The notes beneath the pieces were generated by a model, which saw only the letters and a program-made list of their open reading frames with translations, was not told the origin of the DNA and did no database searches. Shown in pieces: positions 11,656 through 22,982 of a stretch of DNA of 64,000 nucleotides. Positions within the stretch are counted from its first letter, which is position 1, and each line of letters starts with the position of its first letter. A program made the translations under genes and the position numbers. The stretch comes from Phyto melanocephala. Lineage: Eukaryota > Arthropoda > Insecta > Diptera > Rhinophoridae. The stretch lies in the NCBI GenBank assembly GCA_941918925.1, contig OW799233.1, positions 126,380,833 through 126,444,832 on the forward strand. The letters are read 5' to 3'.

Positions 11656-13620
11656 AAACAAGTGAGAGCACTATATTCGGCTGTGCCGAATCTTTTATAC
11701 CCACCACCAATTTTGTGTACATTTAAAGCACAATATTTATTATTTTGTTAATCGCTATGGAATAATCTCTTTATAATAAAATATGTATCACTTTCTTTGT
11801 AGAGGGTGGTTAAATTTTAAGGGCCCATGTTGAAATGAAGTACACCTAGTCTTTAAATTTGTTTTTTGCATTTCATTTGACATTTCTCAATCTCAAACTT
11901 ACTCATGTCCATGTTGAAGGTGAACTACACCTAGTATTTAATTTTTTTCTGCATTTCACTTGACATTTCTTAATCTCAAACTTACTCAATTTGATCCGTG
12001 GAAAGATACGCAAATGAACAATGCTTTAAAGTTATTCAGATTTTTTATAAAAATGGGCGTTCAAATCAAAATGCATTTTGTGCACTTCGTAATTCTTTTG
12101 ATCAACATAATCGTTCAAATTCGTTCACAATCGGGAGAATGGTAAAAAATATTTAAATTTCTGCAAAACAGGTCTAAATAAAATGTTAGAAAATCTGTGA
12201 ATGCTTTCTTAGTTCGTTGAATGGGAACCACTGCTGGTTTTTGCGATAGAAAGGCAAAAGAGCAGTCAACCTCGCTTCATCATCATGCCCAACAATTGAG
12301 CATCAACATTGTCATTGAAAATTTGGACCATCAGATAGAGGAGTGGCGCCAAGGATGGGGGGTGGGCCATTTAGCCGATATTTTGTTAAATATATTATTG
12401 AACCATACAAATATAATTACAAAAAGAAATAGTAATAATTTCCTAAATAATTTGTGTTTTATTTAAATTCAACATCGGTCCTTAAAACTTAACCACCCTT
12501 TACAACTTCGATATGCTACGTAAATGCTTTTGTAAATGTAGTCTTTCAATGAAAGTGGGCGTTAATGTAGGCGTGTCAATAAAGTTTCTGCTAATAAATA
12601 CAACTTAGATATTTCAATATAGTCCTTTATTTTCCCAAAAACTTTGTCAATAGAGAAATTACATGAATTTAAGATAAACCATTATATGGGAGGTAAGCGT
12701 TGAAGTATGCGTGTCACTTAAACTTTTTGGCACATTATTAACATTTACTAGGAGAATATACGTAGTAAATTTGATCTTCATACCTCTAATTTTGGCGGTT
12801 TTATGAGCTTTTAAATTTAATTAACGGCAGATAACGTGAAAAGTGGGCGTTATAGTAGGCGTGTCAATGTTGTTTTTGTGAATGAGTAGAACTTAGGTGT
12901 TTCAATATAGCCCTTTGTTATTCCAAAATCTTTATTAATAGAGAAATTATATGAATTTTAGGTAAAACGTTATATGGGAGGTGGGCGTAAAAGTGGGCGT
13001 GGCACATTGATTTTCCTTTACAAAAAAGCGTCTTACCAAAAAGCAAAGTGTGAAAAATTTCAGAATCGTACATCTAATTTTGTTGCTTTTATGACGTTTT
13101 TGTTTTAAATATACCGAAAAATACACTGTGCGGTATAAATTTTCGTACATTTTGATCGATAACGTCTCTCCTAATGCATAGATTTAGATATTTTTCGGGG
13201 AAAAATATTTCTTTTACTCAGGAAATATATATTCGAAGTTTCATGAGTCTACGTTAATGCGTTTGGACACAATTCCATTTTATTCGATGTTCGAAGGACA
13301 CGGTTTTTTCGACCTACTCTTGTTTTTCGAGCTATAACTCTCTTCCTAATATTGCGATTTAGCCAATTTTCAATACCCAACAAACCTTGTCTATAAGAAA
13401 GATTCTGGCAAACTTTGAGCCCCCTAGCTTTTTCGGTGCGACCTCTATCGTGCTTTCAACAGACGGACAGACGGACGGACATAGCTAGATCGTCATCAAA
13501 TCAAACCCTGATTCGGAATATATATACTTTATGGGGTCTAAAATGGATATTTCGATGTGTTACAAACGGAATGACAAAATGAATATACCCCCACCATTTT
13601 TTTGGTGGCGAATATAAAAA
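11656..13620 (-). mobile_element. HINE-1 copy A (DINE-1/Helentron-type, non-autonomous)
   Basis: Read on the minus strand, the element starts with TATNNCGCCACC and a short CCACC/GGTGG hairpin. A (GTCY)n tract and several CCACGCCCAC motifs follow. It ends with subterminal GGTGG(T)GGGTATAAAAG, a TTCGGCACAGCCGAA hairpin and CTCTCACTTGTTT. Inverted subterminal repeats plus one 3' hairpin and a GTCY core are the known layout of Helentron-associated (DINE-1-like) elements, which depend on a Rep/helicase enzyme supplied in trans. There is no coding capacity. A mariner derivative sits inside at 11802-12500. Confidence 0.75.
11802..12500 (+). mobile_element. Mariner-derived insertion inside HINE-1 copy A
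   Basis: A 699-base segment flanked by TA (11800-11801, 12501-12502) with inverted ends GGGTGGTTAAATTTTAAGG / GGGTGGTTAAGTTTTAAGG. On the plus strand about 11998-12150 encodes a mariner helix-turn-helix: ERYANEQ, then FYKNGRSNQNAF and FTIGRMVKNI, followed by a stop. The region near 12260-12310 (HHHAQQLS) resembles the second helix-turn-helix. The DDD catalytic core is absent, so this is a deletion derivative that cannot move itself. Confidence 0.8.
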
Positions 13621-15611
13621 CGGTTATTATGATATTTGGGTTGGTTAATATGAAATTGAAATTGTTTTTATTTTTTTTTTATTCTAGTTTTCGAAGTTTA
13701 CCTTCAATGTTAGACAAAAGTGTCTAAGTGAAGGTATTGAGTTAAAGTTTTTGATTTTTAATTGATTCAATTTAGTGTTGATTGAGCAATTAAAATAACT
13801 GTTCACACATACTCAATTTATCTTACACCATTAGCATTTGATAGCTGTAATAATAGGATGTATTTGTGCCAAATCAAATAATGCCTTCGCTTCAGTTTTT
13901 TCCTGTTCATAAAATATATTTATAAATACTTATGTTTATTTATATAAATATGTACGTATTTGACATTATTCAAACATTTTATTAAAATTTTCATTAACCA
14001 TTTTTCATTTTCTTACTTTTTGTTTTTTGTATATTTATTTGTTTGACATTAGAAATGCCACCTATAGAATATTTTTCTCATTGAACATACTTGTCAAGAG
14101 TTGTATTTCGAGTTTTGAACAATAAGTGAAACAATGAAGTATATATTGCTCAATTTAAAAGTAATTTAAAATATGGTAAATTGAGCTCAATAAAGTCCTT
14201 TAATTGCGATACTATTATAAATTGCCAATCAAGTCACATGTGTGAACATAGTATTCCTTAATTATTAAAATTTAAATTTAGCACAACTGCTTTCAATCGT
14301 TATCAGTGGCTCTTGAGGCTATAATTCAAAAAGTGTTTTAACAAAATAAATATACAAGAAAATTTCAAATTAGGTTTATAACAAAATAGTTTTTAATTGT
14401 AAATATTTTGCGAACAAAGTCAAAACTTTCACAGCAATAAGAAAAGTGGGTACACTTTTAATTACTAGATTTGACTCATACTTATATAATTTTGTTGTTA
14501 GGCATTTGGTATTAACGACCATCTTGGATTTTAAATTTTTTAGCACATTATACTTTGTCAAGAAATCGTTTCTTTAAAGATACATATACATATGTCTATG
14601 AATTATTTCAGCAGTGAACAATATTCATTTTAGTGGTAAATATATGGAACAAAAAAAGAGTCAGTCGTGGTCTTTCGCTCATATCTCAGAAGATAATATG
14701 GAAATTGTGCTGGACTTAAATAGTTAATAATTCGCGAATATTCTGGGTAACATATGGGTGATTCTAAAAGTTCTTTGCTACCAACACAAAAACGGATGGG
14801 CAGATCGACATTCCTCAATCGACTTCCCTAATCATAAGCTTTAGGAAAAAATACACTTTATGGGTCTCGCGCATACTTGAATTAATATTGGTGGTTTTAA
14901 CAGTTATCATTAATGTAATAAGAATTAAGTCTTTAAGGGAGTTTTACAAATATTTAATGTTTTGCATACTTCAAATTATATTAATGTTTATAGTGTTCAC
15001 CACTGCGACGTTATTAAGAATCGCTAAGTGTTCGAGGTTCAGGAAGTTGACATAAGTATTTTACACCTTTGGCAACAGCCATATATCGAAACATACAAGC
15101 TTAGTCAGGTAGTAGTGTACAGGGACTCTACTGGTATTAAACAGCCATAGATCCCAGGCACATTAGGTGTAGCGCACAGGAATACTAATGGCCATAGGTT
15201 CCAGGCGTAGTCGTAAGTAACACACTTATCTTTCAAACAGAATATCCAGAAAAGATTTTGGCAACAAGGATTCGTTTAGTAAGACTACCACTAAGCAGAC
15301 TTCAATAACGTAAATTTTTCTTCTGTCATTTAGTTTAATTTTTGGTAAATTCTAGATGTAAAATTAAATTACAAACTGCTGAATAAAAGTGATTTAATTA
15401 TATTAAAGAAAGTAAATATTTTACTCTGGTATCGATTGAATATAAATATACGCGGGCATTTACAGCTAGAACGAAAAATCCATATAAGTATATCCCTGGT
15501 GGTACCACTTTTCTTCTTGTGTATAGAAACAAAGTAGTACAAAAATAATTTTACAAAAATTTTAAAAAGGAATTAGAAATCTTATTTATGTCATTAATCA
15601 AAATGTTTATA
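13621..15611. other. AT-rich DNA with a small imperfect repeat
   Basis: No coding region recognised. Near 15070-15210 a GCCATA(G/T)A/G..CCAGGC-like motif recurs three times (about 15074, 15143 and 15190) in a slightly GC-richer patch of unknown origin. The two minus-strand ORFs of about 60 codons near 14380-14820 have no known motifs. Confidence 0.5.
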
Positions 15612-15613
15612 TC

Positions 15614-16520
15614 GGGTGTCCCAACTAAAACCTAATTTTTAAATTTGGCGCTTTTCAAAGTGTCATTGTTTGACATTTGAACAATTGTTATTGTTTGCAA
15701 GTAGAAGGTGCGAGGTTAGAAAAATGGAGCGCTACACGAATGAACAACGCATTCTCATTGTGAAAATGTTTTACCAAAATGGTGAAAGTTGTGCGGCTAC
15801 AGTTCGCAAATTGCGATCAATTTGGGGTCACAATAATGCTCCAAAAGAGTCAACTGTAAAGAGATTAATGGATAATTTTGCCGAAGCTGGGTCTGTCAGT
15901 GATGTAAAGACAACAATGCGCCTTCGACCAGGTCGATCGACCGAAAATGTCGCAGCTGTACGTGATACTGTCGCTCAAACTCCATCCACCTCAATTCGAC
16001 ACCGAGCTCAGCAAATTGGTGTCTCCAAATCCACTATGCAGCGAATTTTGACGACAGATTTGCATCTTCATGCATACAAACTTCAATTGACTCAGGAACT
16101 GAAGCCAGCTGACCATGGACAGCGAAGGGAGTTCGTTAATTGGGTATTGGAGATACAACATGGCAATGCTGAGACCAGAATTGGCCGCCTAGATCGTGTG
16201 ATTTAACCTATTTTTTTTCTTTGGGGTTTTTTGAAGTCGATGGTTTACGCGAAAAAGCCGACGACGACTCAAGCCTTAAAAGAGGAAATTGGACGCTGCA
16301 TTAATGAAATACCACAACATTTATGCAAAAAGGTCATTGAAAATTTCATTAAAAGATCGCGTGTGTGCCAGCAAAGCCGCGGCATCCATCTGCACGATAT
16401 ATTGTTCCATACATAACCTCATTCTGTCTACTTTACGATATAATAAAGTTTCACGATTTTTTTTTTTAAATATCTGTGTTTTATTTAAAATTTAAAAATT
16501 GCGTTCTAGTTGGGACACCC
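15614..16520 (+). mobile_element. Mariner element, internally deleted
   Basis: Imperfect 32-base terminal inverted repeats start GGGTGTCCCAACTA and end with the complementary TAGTTGGGACACCC; the inner TTTTTAAATT is also shared. TA dinucleotides lie next to the ends. The 907-base unit holds a transposase whose central catalytic domain is missing. A full mariner of this type would be about 1.2-1.4 kb. Confidence 0.88.
15724..16416 (+). pseudogene. Mariner transposase pseudogene, catalytic core deleted
   Basis: The best start is the ATG at 15724 (MERYTNEQR, AAAATGG context). The ORF runs to 16206 (160 codons) and contains both DNA-binding helix-turn-helix units: residues about 1-60 (YTNEQR...TVKRL) and about 85-125 (STSIRHRAQQIGVSKSTMQ). 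The linker LTQELKPADHGQRREFVNWVLE then follows. Downstream the sequence jumps to the region of the third catalytic aspartate. Near 16185-16235 the family block WPPRSCDLTP..FLWG is recognisable but frameshifted by the deletion junction and a small further loss. The C-terminus (16231-16416) ends HLHDILFHT, the usual mariner tail. The first two catalytic aspartates (FSDEAHF and QQDGA blocks) are absent. It could act at most as a DNA-binding fragment. Confidence 0.85.
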
Positions 16521-18458
16521 ATATTTTACAGCCCACGTAAGAAAATTATTGTACGCGAAATAAACTTGTGCGCATAGTACCTAGTTCATCGGACATTCCT
16601 AAAAATGTCAAATTTCACTTTAGTAATACAAAGAGGTCACGGTAATAAAATCTTTTTTACAGTTTTCTTTGTCACATAAAATATAGGAATAATGTTTTCA
16701 GCCCACTAACACTTTAATCTTTTCTCCATTAGGCGGTTGACTTGAATTTGAACATTAATGAATAAATTTGTTTATATTTTTCTTAGCTCAGATTACTGAG
16801 CACTGAAACACAAATCAAAATATTTAAATGTTTTCATATTTAAGGGATACAGTTCTTTTTTTATATCAGTACCTCTAATCCTTGCCTAAGGCAGAATGTC
16901 TTGTCTTCAGAAAGTAACAACATAAATTGATTAAATCATAAATTTTTAAAATTCAATTGGTGTAAAATTTTTGTTTATTGTTTTCGTTTTATTTATTTAA
17001 AACATTTGCATTTTATGTTTTGTGAACACAAAAAGAAAAAATAATTTATTGCTATTTAAACAATCAATATTTATTTAGGTGCTTTAAACTAAATTTAAAA
17101 ATTCATTTTTATTTATTTTCAGATTAAATACAAAAATGGCAGATATAAAAGCAAATGTGTATGTAAGTGCGTTTGTAAATTTACAATGACTGGCAAACGA
17201 GTGTAATAAAAAAAAAATACAAATTTCAAAAGGAAATCTTGCTATAAATGACACCTGGTCACAGGCAAAGACACACAAAGACGCCCATCAACAAGAGTTC
17301 AACACAGCAACAAAAAAAAAAGGAAAGCACAGAAAAATTGTTATTTAGCCCAGAAATATTTGAACTGGAAGGCGATTACAATGAAAAACATTTCAAGCAA
17401 ATAAATTGACTAAGGGAAATGAAAAGACTATTTTAAGATGAAAAGAGAAAAAAAATTAAATAAAATAAAATAAATACAGAAATAAACGAGAAAGTAAAGC
17501 TATAAAAAAGATAAAGTGAAATTAACAAGAAAGTTAATAAGACGAGAGAAAAAAAAATTAAATAAATCTGAAAAGAAAAATTTAATCGGAAAGTGAAGAC
17601 AGTTTTTTTTTCCAACATAAAATGTTATTTAAATAATTTAATTTGCCATAAAACAGATTTACCAAAAAAAAAAAAATTGCTAAGTCAACTTTAAAATTGA
17701 ACAGAAATTTGTTGTTTTTAAAATTAAAAGAAAACAGATAAAAAAATGTCGAGTTAACAAAACATTTTTACTGCTTTAGTCTGTAATAAAAATAAAACTT
17801 TGCAACTTCCACAACATTTCGATGCACGACAAACAATACAACGTGTTACGTTTTTCCAGAGCTTATAAACTTTAAACATATCAATTTGCAAATTTTACGC
17901 ACAATGGCATAAATAATATGAAGTTGAAAAAGCAAACAAGCAAACGAATTCGTTTAAATAAAGAACAACTTAAAAGCAAAGGAAGCAAGATAAAGTATCT
18001 ACACATTTCCTTTCAATTGGCATATCAAAAACAGACAGCAAAAAATAATCTATAACAACGATAATTTTACAACTACAACAACCAATAACAAAACAATACA
18101 GCTACGCACAAACTCATACATGTGATCAAAAATAGATAAAGGAAACAATGTAAGAAATATAACATTTACAAGCTGATGTAACACAAATGTGTATAAAGTA
18201 CATGCAAAACAAACAAAAAAGATACAAGTTTTAAGAGCAAAAAATTTTGTACACACTTAAATACAATACATAAACAAACACCTACAAGGCAACATACGTA
18301 CACGCACACAATCAAAGGATATTTTCTTCAAACTGGGAACTAAAACAAAATTAAGTGAAGTAAAGACTTCTACCATAACAAAATACGTTAGAAACCAGCA
18401 GGATACAGAAAACTAGATATAAAACAAAAACGAAAGGATATAGGATTATGCTGTAAAA
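16521..18458 (+). other. AT-rich DNA; distal part resembles a long fly 5' leader
   Basis: 16521-17000 shows nothing specific. From about 17250 to 18458 the plus strand becomes A-rich with many CAA, ACAACA and AAAC runs, for example near 18050-18090. This is the texture of long untranslated leaders in flies. It lies directly upstream of the candidate first coding exon at 18459. The promoter and transcription start cannot be placed from sequence. Confidence 0.3.
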
Positions 18459-18513
18459 ATGAATCTCGCATTTGATACAAGGATTTTCGTACTTATTTGT
18501 TGTTTGCTTCAAG
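18459..18513 (+). CDS. Candidate first coding exon with a signal peptide (host gene)
   Basis: The ATG stands in the context TAAAAATG, which suits flies. It encodes MNLAFDTRIFVLICCLLQ plus a split glycine codon: a short N-region with an arginine, then a hydrophobic core IFVLICCLL, as in a secretory signal peptide. The exon ends at AAG|GTAAGT, a near-perfect donor, after 55 coding bases, so the intron is phase 1. Signal peptides followed by phase-1 introns are common in extracellular and Ig-domain proteins. Read straight through, the ORF continues to about 18659 in low-complexity sequence, which supports splicing. No downstream exon was identified in the window, and the gene is not recognised. 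A chance ORF remains possible. Confidence 0.4.
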
Positions 18514-18775
18514 GTAAGTTAAAAACAAAAAAAACCTTAATATATGAAAAGTTTTCGTCATCATTTTATTCTAGCAAACAGTGGTGGGTAAAATTAAAGC
18601 AACACTTAAAGGAAAAAAGATTAAAATTTACTAACAAATATATTTTGTATCGACTATGACTCACAAGAATGTAAAGAATTGTGATTGTAACCATGAGATT
18701 TAATTTTTTTTTTTTTTTGTTTTAAGCTTACTAACACTAACATACCTGCTGAATATTATTGAAAACGATATGTTT

Positions 18776-20590
18776 TTATACCCTTCACACGGCAGTGTAA
18801 AAGGGTGTATATAGGTTTGTCATTTAGTGTGAAATTTTTACCATATAAAGTATATGTGTATTTTCTGAAGGCTTATGAACAGTAGAGTCGATCAAACAAT
18901 CTCTAATCTATTTGTCTGTCCTTCTGTCCGTGTGTATGTTGAAATCATCTTTTTGAAGCCCCTCGAAATGAATAAGACTTTTGTTAGATATCAAAATATC
19001 AGAAATATTTGGAAGCAGATAATTATTGGAAACCAGTCTGAGCGTCTTAAAACTATCCGAGATATATGATCAAATAAATATGACTGACTCTATTTTTTCG
19101 CTTATTTTTACCATAAAAATTAAAATTTTTTTTAACCCTAAGATAATTTATAAATTTTGTATGAATATGGAGATATTTACGAAAAATTTTGGACAAATTG
19201 GTCACTAATCAGCGAAGTTATAGGCAAAAGTTATTTTAAAAAAATTTAAATTTTTTTTATATATATCAAAATTTTTTAAACGTTTAAATAATTTTTGAAC
19301 ACGCTTAAGACACCAAATTCTAAGGCATAATCTTAGAAATTATTTCTAATAAAAAAAAACCTTACGTATCGGTTTGAAACCAGCGGAGATATAAGCACCG
19401 AAAGACAACTGCTTCGGTGTTTTTTTTTCTAAAATGTTACAAAGGTAAATCGATATTTTTTAGTTTCTATACAACCGAGAGAGCCAATATAGAATCAAAT
19501 GAATGGGCTTGAGTATTTAACCCTTTCGACCCGACATTCGAATAGCAATGCTAAAATAAAATCTTTGATATCAGCAGGTTATTTAAGCAATATTTAACTT
19601 GTTGGTAAAAGAAAAAATTGGAAAACTATTATGGGGGGGCTTTTTCGCAAAAGGCACCACTTGCAACAGAGCTTTCGTCGTCTGGTGAATCTTCGATGTC
19701 GCTGAAAACAGATACATCATTTGGTAAAAATTCTTCAGAGTTTCCTCCAGAAAAATCTTCTAAATCGCTAGTACTATCAGCTTCATCTTCCAAGACTTTT
19801 CAAATGTCTTCGGGATCCGTTTTCTCGGAAAATAAAACATTTTCTTGAAGAAAGGATATCGTACTCAACGGACGAATGGTACATACGAATGGTACATATG
19901 GTACATATAGGTAGCATAAAACAAATGTTTGCTTTTAAATATTTACCTGCCGCAAAAATTTAAATTCTTTTTTATTTTGAATATTTCACGCACAATATTA
20001 TGCAAAAACCAATTATACACTTCACTATAGTTGCGTTTCAAGTCACAAAAAACGGTACAGTAAATATAAAAAACAAAAAAAAAATAAAAGCACATACTGG
20101 AATGTATTCAAGAGAACTTAGAGACTATATGGTACTTTTCACAACCAAGCAACATTGAATTTGAACCTTTGAGAGATATTTAAACTTTAAGTGATACACA
20201 TATGTACCTTCCGGGTCGAAAGGGTTAAATATAGTTAGTGAAAAGAAAAAAATCCAGGATAGCATTTAAGATTAAATGGCTAATGTATGAGTTAAATATA
20301 GTAGTTATGGATTTATACCCGTTAACCCCCACAATATTGGTACCAAATAAAAGCGCTTGATCAGTACAAAGTAGTAAACTACTAAGGGTGGCGTCTGAAA
20401 CAAAATAGTGGAACAAATTTTTTAACTTCAACAATATGGGTATCAGATGAAAGGGCTTGACTAGTAGAATACAGCAAACTATGAAAAAACTAAAAATCAA
20501 AGATTGCAAAATCTAATATAAGCTACGATGTGCACGGGTAGTATCCGATTCGGCACAGTCGAACATAGCGCTCTCACTTGTGTTTTTAGT
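18776..20590 (+). mobile_element. Old HINE copy (TATACCCTTCAC group), interrupted
   Basis: It starts TTTTATACCCTTCAC with the complementary AAGGGTGTATATA 20 bases on. CATAAAGTATATG, a CTGTCC..CTGTCCGTGTG tract and later GGTATCAGATGAAAGGGCTTGA-like motifs follow. It ends in GATTCGGCACAGTCGAACATAG with CTCACTTGTGTTT. The 3' hairpin matches HINE-1 and HINE-2. The copy is split by a piggyBac derivative at 19521-20224 and lies about 260 bases into the putative intron after 18513. Confidence 0.65.
19521..20224 (-). mobile_element. piggyBac deletion derivative with a transposase N-terminus relic
   Basis: Perfect inverted ends CCCTTTCGACCCG / CGGGTCGAAAGGG lie directly inside duplicated TTAA (19517-19520 and 20225-20228), the piggyBac hallmark. 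On the minus strand about 19850-19650 encodes an acidic serine-rich stretch (…EDEADSTSDLEDFSGGNSEE…, then SDIEDSPDDESS) typical of the start of piggyBac transposases, with one stop. The catalytic domain is missing. The ends differ from the putative end of the left-edge piggyBac, so this is another family. Confidence 0.85.
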
Positions 20591-20627
20591 TTTCTATTTT
20601 ATGAATGTCTGTAAATTTTATTATATA

Positions 20628-21261
20628 CAGTAGACCCTCTGTTATATGAATATCCAGTTACATAAACTTCCAGAATATTAAACAACAATATTTAAACACA
20701 CAGGAGGTTCTTAAGAGTGAACACAGCCTATCTTTATTATATGAACAGCTTTAAGCCGTGAGTTTATTTTAAAGGTTTGTCTTACAAGAAGTATGTTTTT
20801 CCCCAAAATAAGTGAAGAACCTGCAACCGTTAATCGGTCTTTAATGTTTTGAGTGATTGTCTTTTGAGATCATTAGTGCTTGTTGCATAGTGTATCAAAT
20901 ATATAGAGCAAGGTTTCAACGTTATCTGAAACAAGTGACATAGATATGAAGTGGTCAAGTCAACAATTTGTGCTTTAAGAAAAAGAAGGCGATTTTGGCA
21001 AAATTAAAAGGAAAACATTTCGAAAAGAGGAAATACCTTTGGTGGAGGCGAAGCTTTATCAATTTACCCATTTCAATGTATTAGTTAAAGCAATAGCAAA
21101 ATATCTTAACGACTAATTGAAAGAAAAAAGTTATGTTAAGTAATAAAATTCATTTAAATTATCTATTTAATTACCTATTTTATATTTGCTCGATTATGTG
21201 AACTTCTTCATTTAGTGAACAGGCACTGTTTGAATTATTTCATAAACCCGAGCGACTACTG
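20628..21261 (+). mobile_element. pogo/Tigger-like element relic
   Basis: The ends CAGTAGACCCTC and, inverted, CAGTAGTCGCTCGGG are flanked by TA (20626-20627, 21262-21263). Near 21018-21115 the frame RKEEIPLVEAKLYQF..N, then VKAIAKYL, resembles the CENP-B-type helix-turn-helix of pogo transposases. No DDE domain remains. The TA target and CAGT ends support the assignment; the coding match is short. Confidence 0.6.
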
Positions 21262-21263
21262 TA

Positions 21264-22982
21264 TATTATACATTCTAAAAAATATACTTTTGTTGGATTA
21301 ACAAGGTATCAGATTGTCATAGTAAAGGTATTACGTCACCAGGTTTTTCTTGGGAAAATGCAAAGTTCTTCTCAAATATAACAAAAAAATTATTTCACTT
21401 TAAGTTTTACTTTTGCACAACCTCAATTGTAGAGCGTGAATATGGCGAAACACCCAAGATATATTTTTTTTTTTCAAGGAAATCCATCAGCCTGTTAGTG
21501 ATTTGGGTATCCAGAAAAATTTATAGCCAAAGCAATTAGTCTGGTAATTTTGTGCTCTTACTGCCGTATTCAAGAAGAGTACTTAAAGTTTATAGAAGGC
21601 TTATTTGAAAAATTTCTAAAATGTTTACCAAGGAGGATCTACTTTTTTCCACTTCTTGACAAACGAGTTAATCGATATGGGTATCAAAACTATAAAAATT
21701 AAATTTTAAAATCGCCATAAAAATTATATATAAAAAATTTATATATGTGACAAATCTAGTATTGAAAAATCCTACATATTCGTATCGAATAAAAATAATA
21801 TCAAAATAAAATATTGGTTTCGAATAAAAGGGTTTGACCGAAAGTATGAGACTAATAACGTAATTACGGCTTTCTCCCTCAAAACTTTTATCTTAAGTAA
21901 AAGGGTTTTATCAGTGGAATTGAATTAATCTATGAAAAAGTGTAAAGCAATATTTCGTATAACGGTAAATTTGGAGACTATATGCATGATGGTGAAACGT
22001 ATTTTTAGAATCGGTACGATATATATCACTCTTTGGCATTTACTGACATTAAAGTCACACTGTTAAAAAGTATATTTTACAAATAGATTTAATTTTAAAA
22101 GCTGATAATTTTAAATTCTGCTCAATTTTATATAAAATTAATATAATATGTTATATTTTTTAATTTTACTTTAACAAAAACAACATAAAAACTGGTTTAA
22201 CATGTCAAAAGCTGAAACCCGGTTTTTCAAAATTTAGGGTTTTTAAATAGTTTTAAAACCGAGTTTTTTATATTAAAAAACTTGTTTACTCGATATATAA
22301 TTGTCTATTTTAATAAACTGTTTCCGTTTAGGAAAACAAAAAGTATTTGCTCTTTTTGTTACGCATTATTATGATCTTAGATCTTAACTTAAATTAAATT
22401 ATTATTTATAATGATAATGATACTCTATGTCATTTAAAAAATCCTCTTAGTTTTTACGCTTTGACTTATTAAAAACTTAAACTTAAAAAAAAATATCAAA
22501 AACTCACTGCACTTCTTATTAATATCAATTTTAGCTTAAGTCGTTTTAGTAGTTATTCCTTTAAGCCACAGAAATGTTCTTAATAAAGTGTAAAGTAAAC
22601 AACTATAAATAAAATAACACACTGATATGATAGAATATTAAATTTATGTCAAAAGAGAACATATGTACTGTCTCTTTAATGCATAATTGATATAATATAT
22701 AACATAATCCAATCATCTGTACATATATTAATACGTGTTGGAAAACTTTGCTCCCGCCCTTGTAGGCATGCGAGATTTGGCACAGTCAAATATCGTATTG
22801 GAAAAGAATGCATGGAAGTAGAATTTATGTATTCCATTCAGTGTTTTTCTACAATATGTTACTACTTAAATATACATAAAACAAAGATACCCAGCGAACA
22901 AAGTCAGAAAGAGTTCGCTTACGTTTACTAGTTAATTTTGATCAGCTGGCGAAAAATTATTAAATAAAATAAATAAAATGTT
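21264..22982. other. AT-rich DNA with faint HINE-like traces
   Basis: Motifs such as GGGTATCAAAACT and CGAATAAAAGGGTTTGA (21660-21910), and a degraded terminus GATTTGGCACAGTCAAATA (about 22776-22795), suggest decayed HINE sequence. There are no boundaries and no coding region. Confidence 0.35.

Noticed and set aside
12221..12466. 81-codon ORF in the mariner insert of HINE-1 copy A
   Set aside because: Part of the decayed mariner remnant. Only the HHHAQQLS block resembles a transposase, and the frame is not kept in the other four copies.
19618..19848. 76-codon serine-rich plus-strand ORF
   Set aside because: It is the antisense of the acidic piggyBac N-terminus on the minus strand, which explains its composition.
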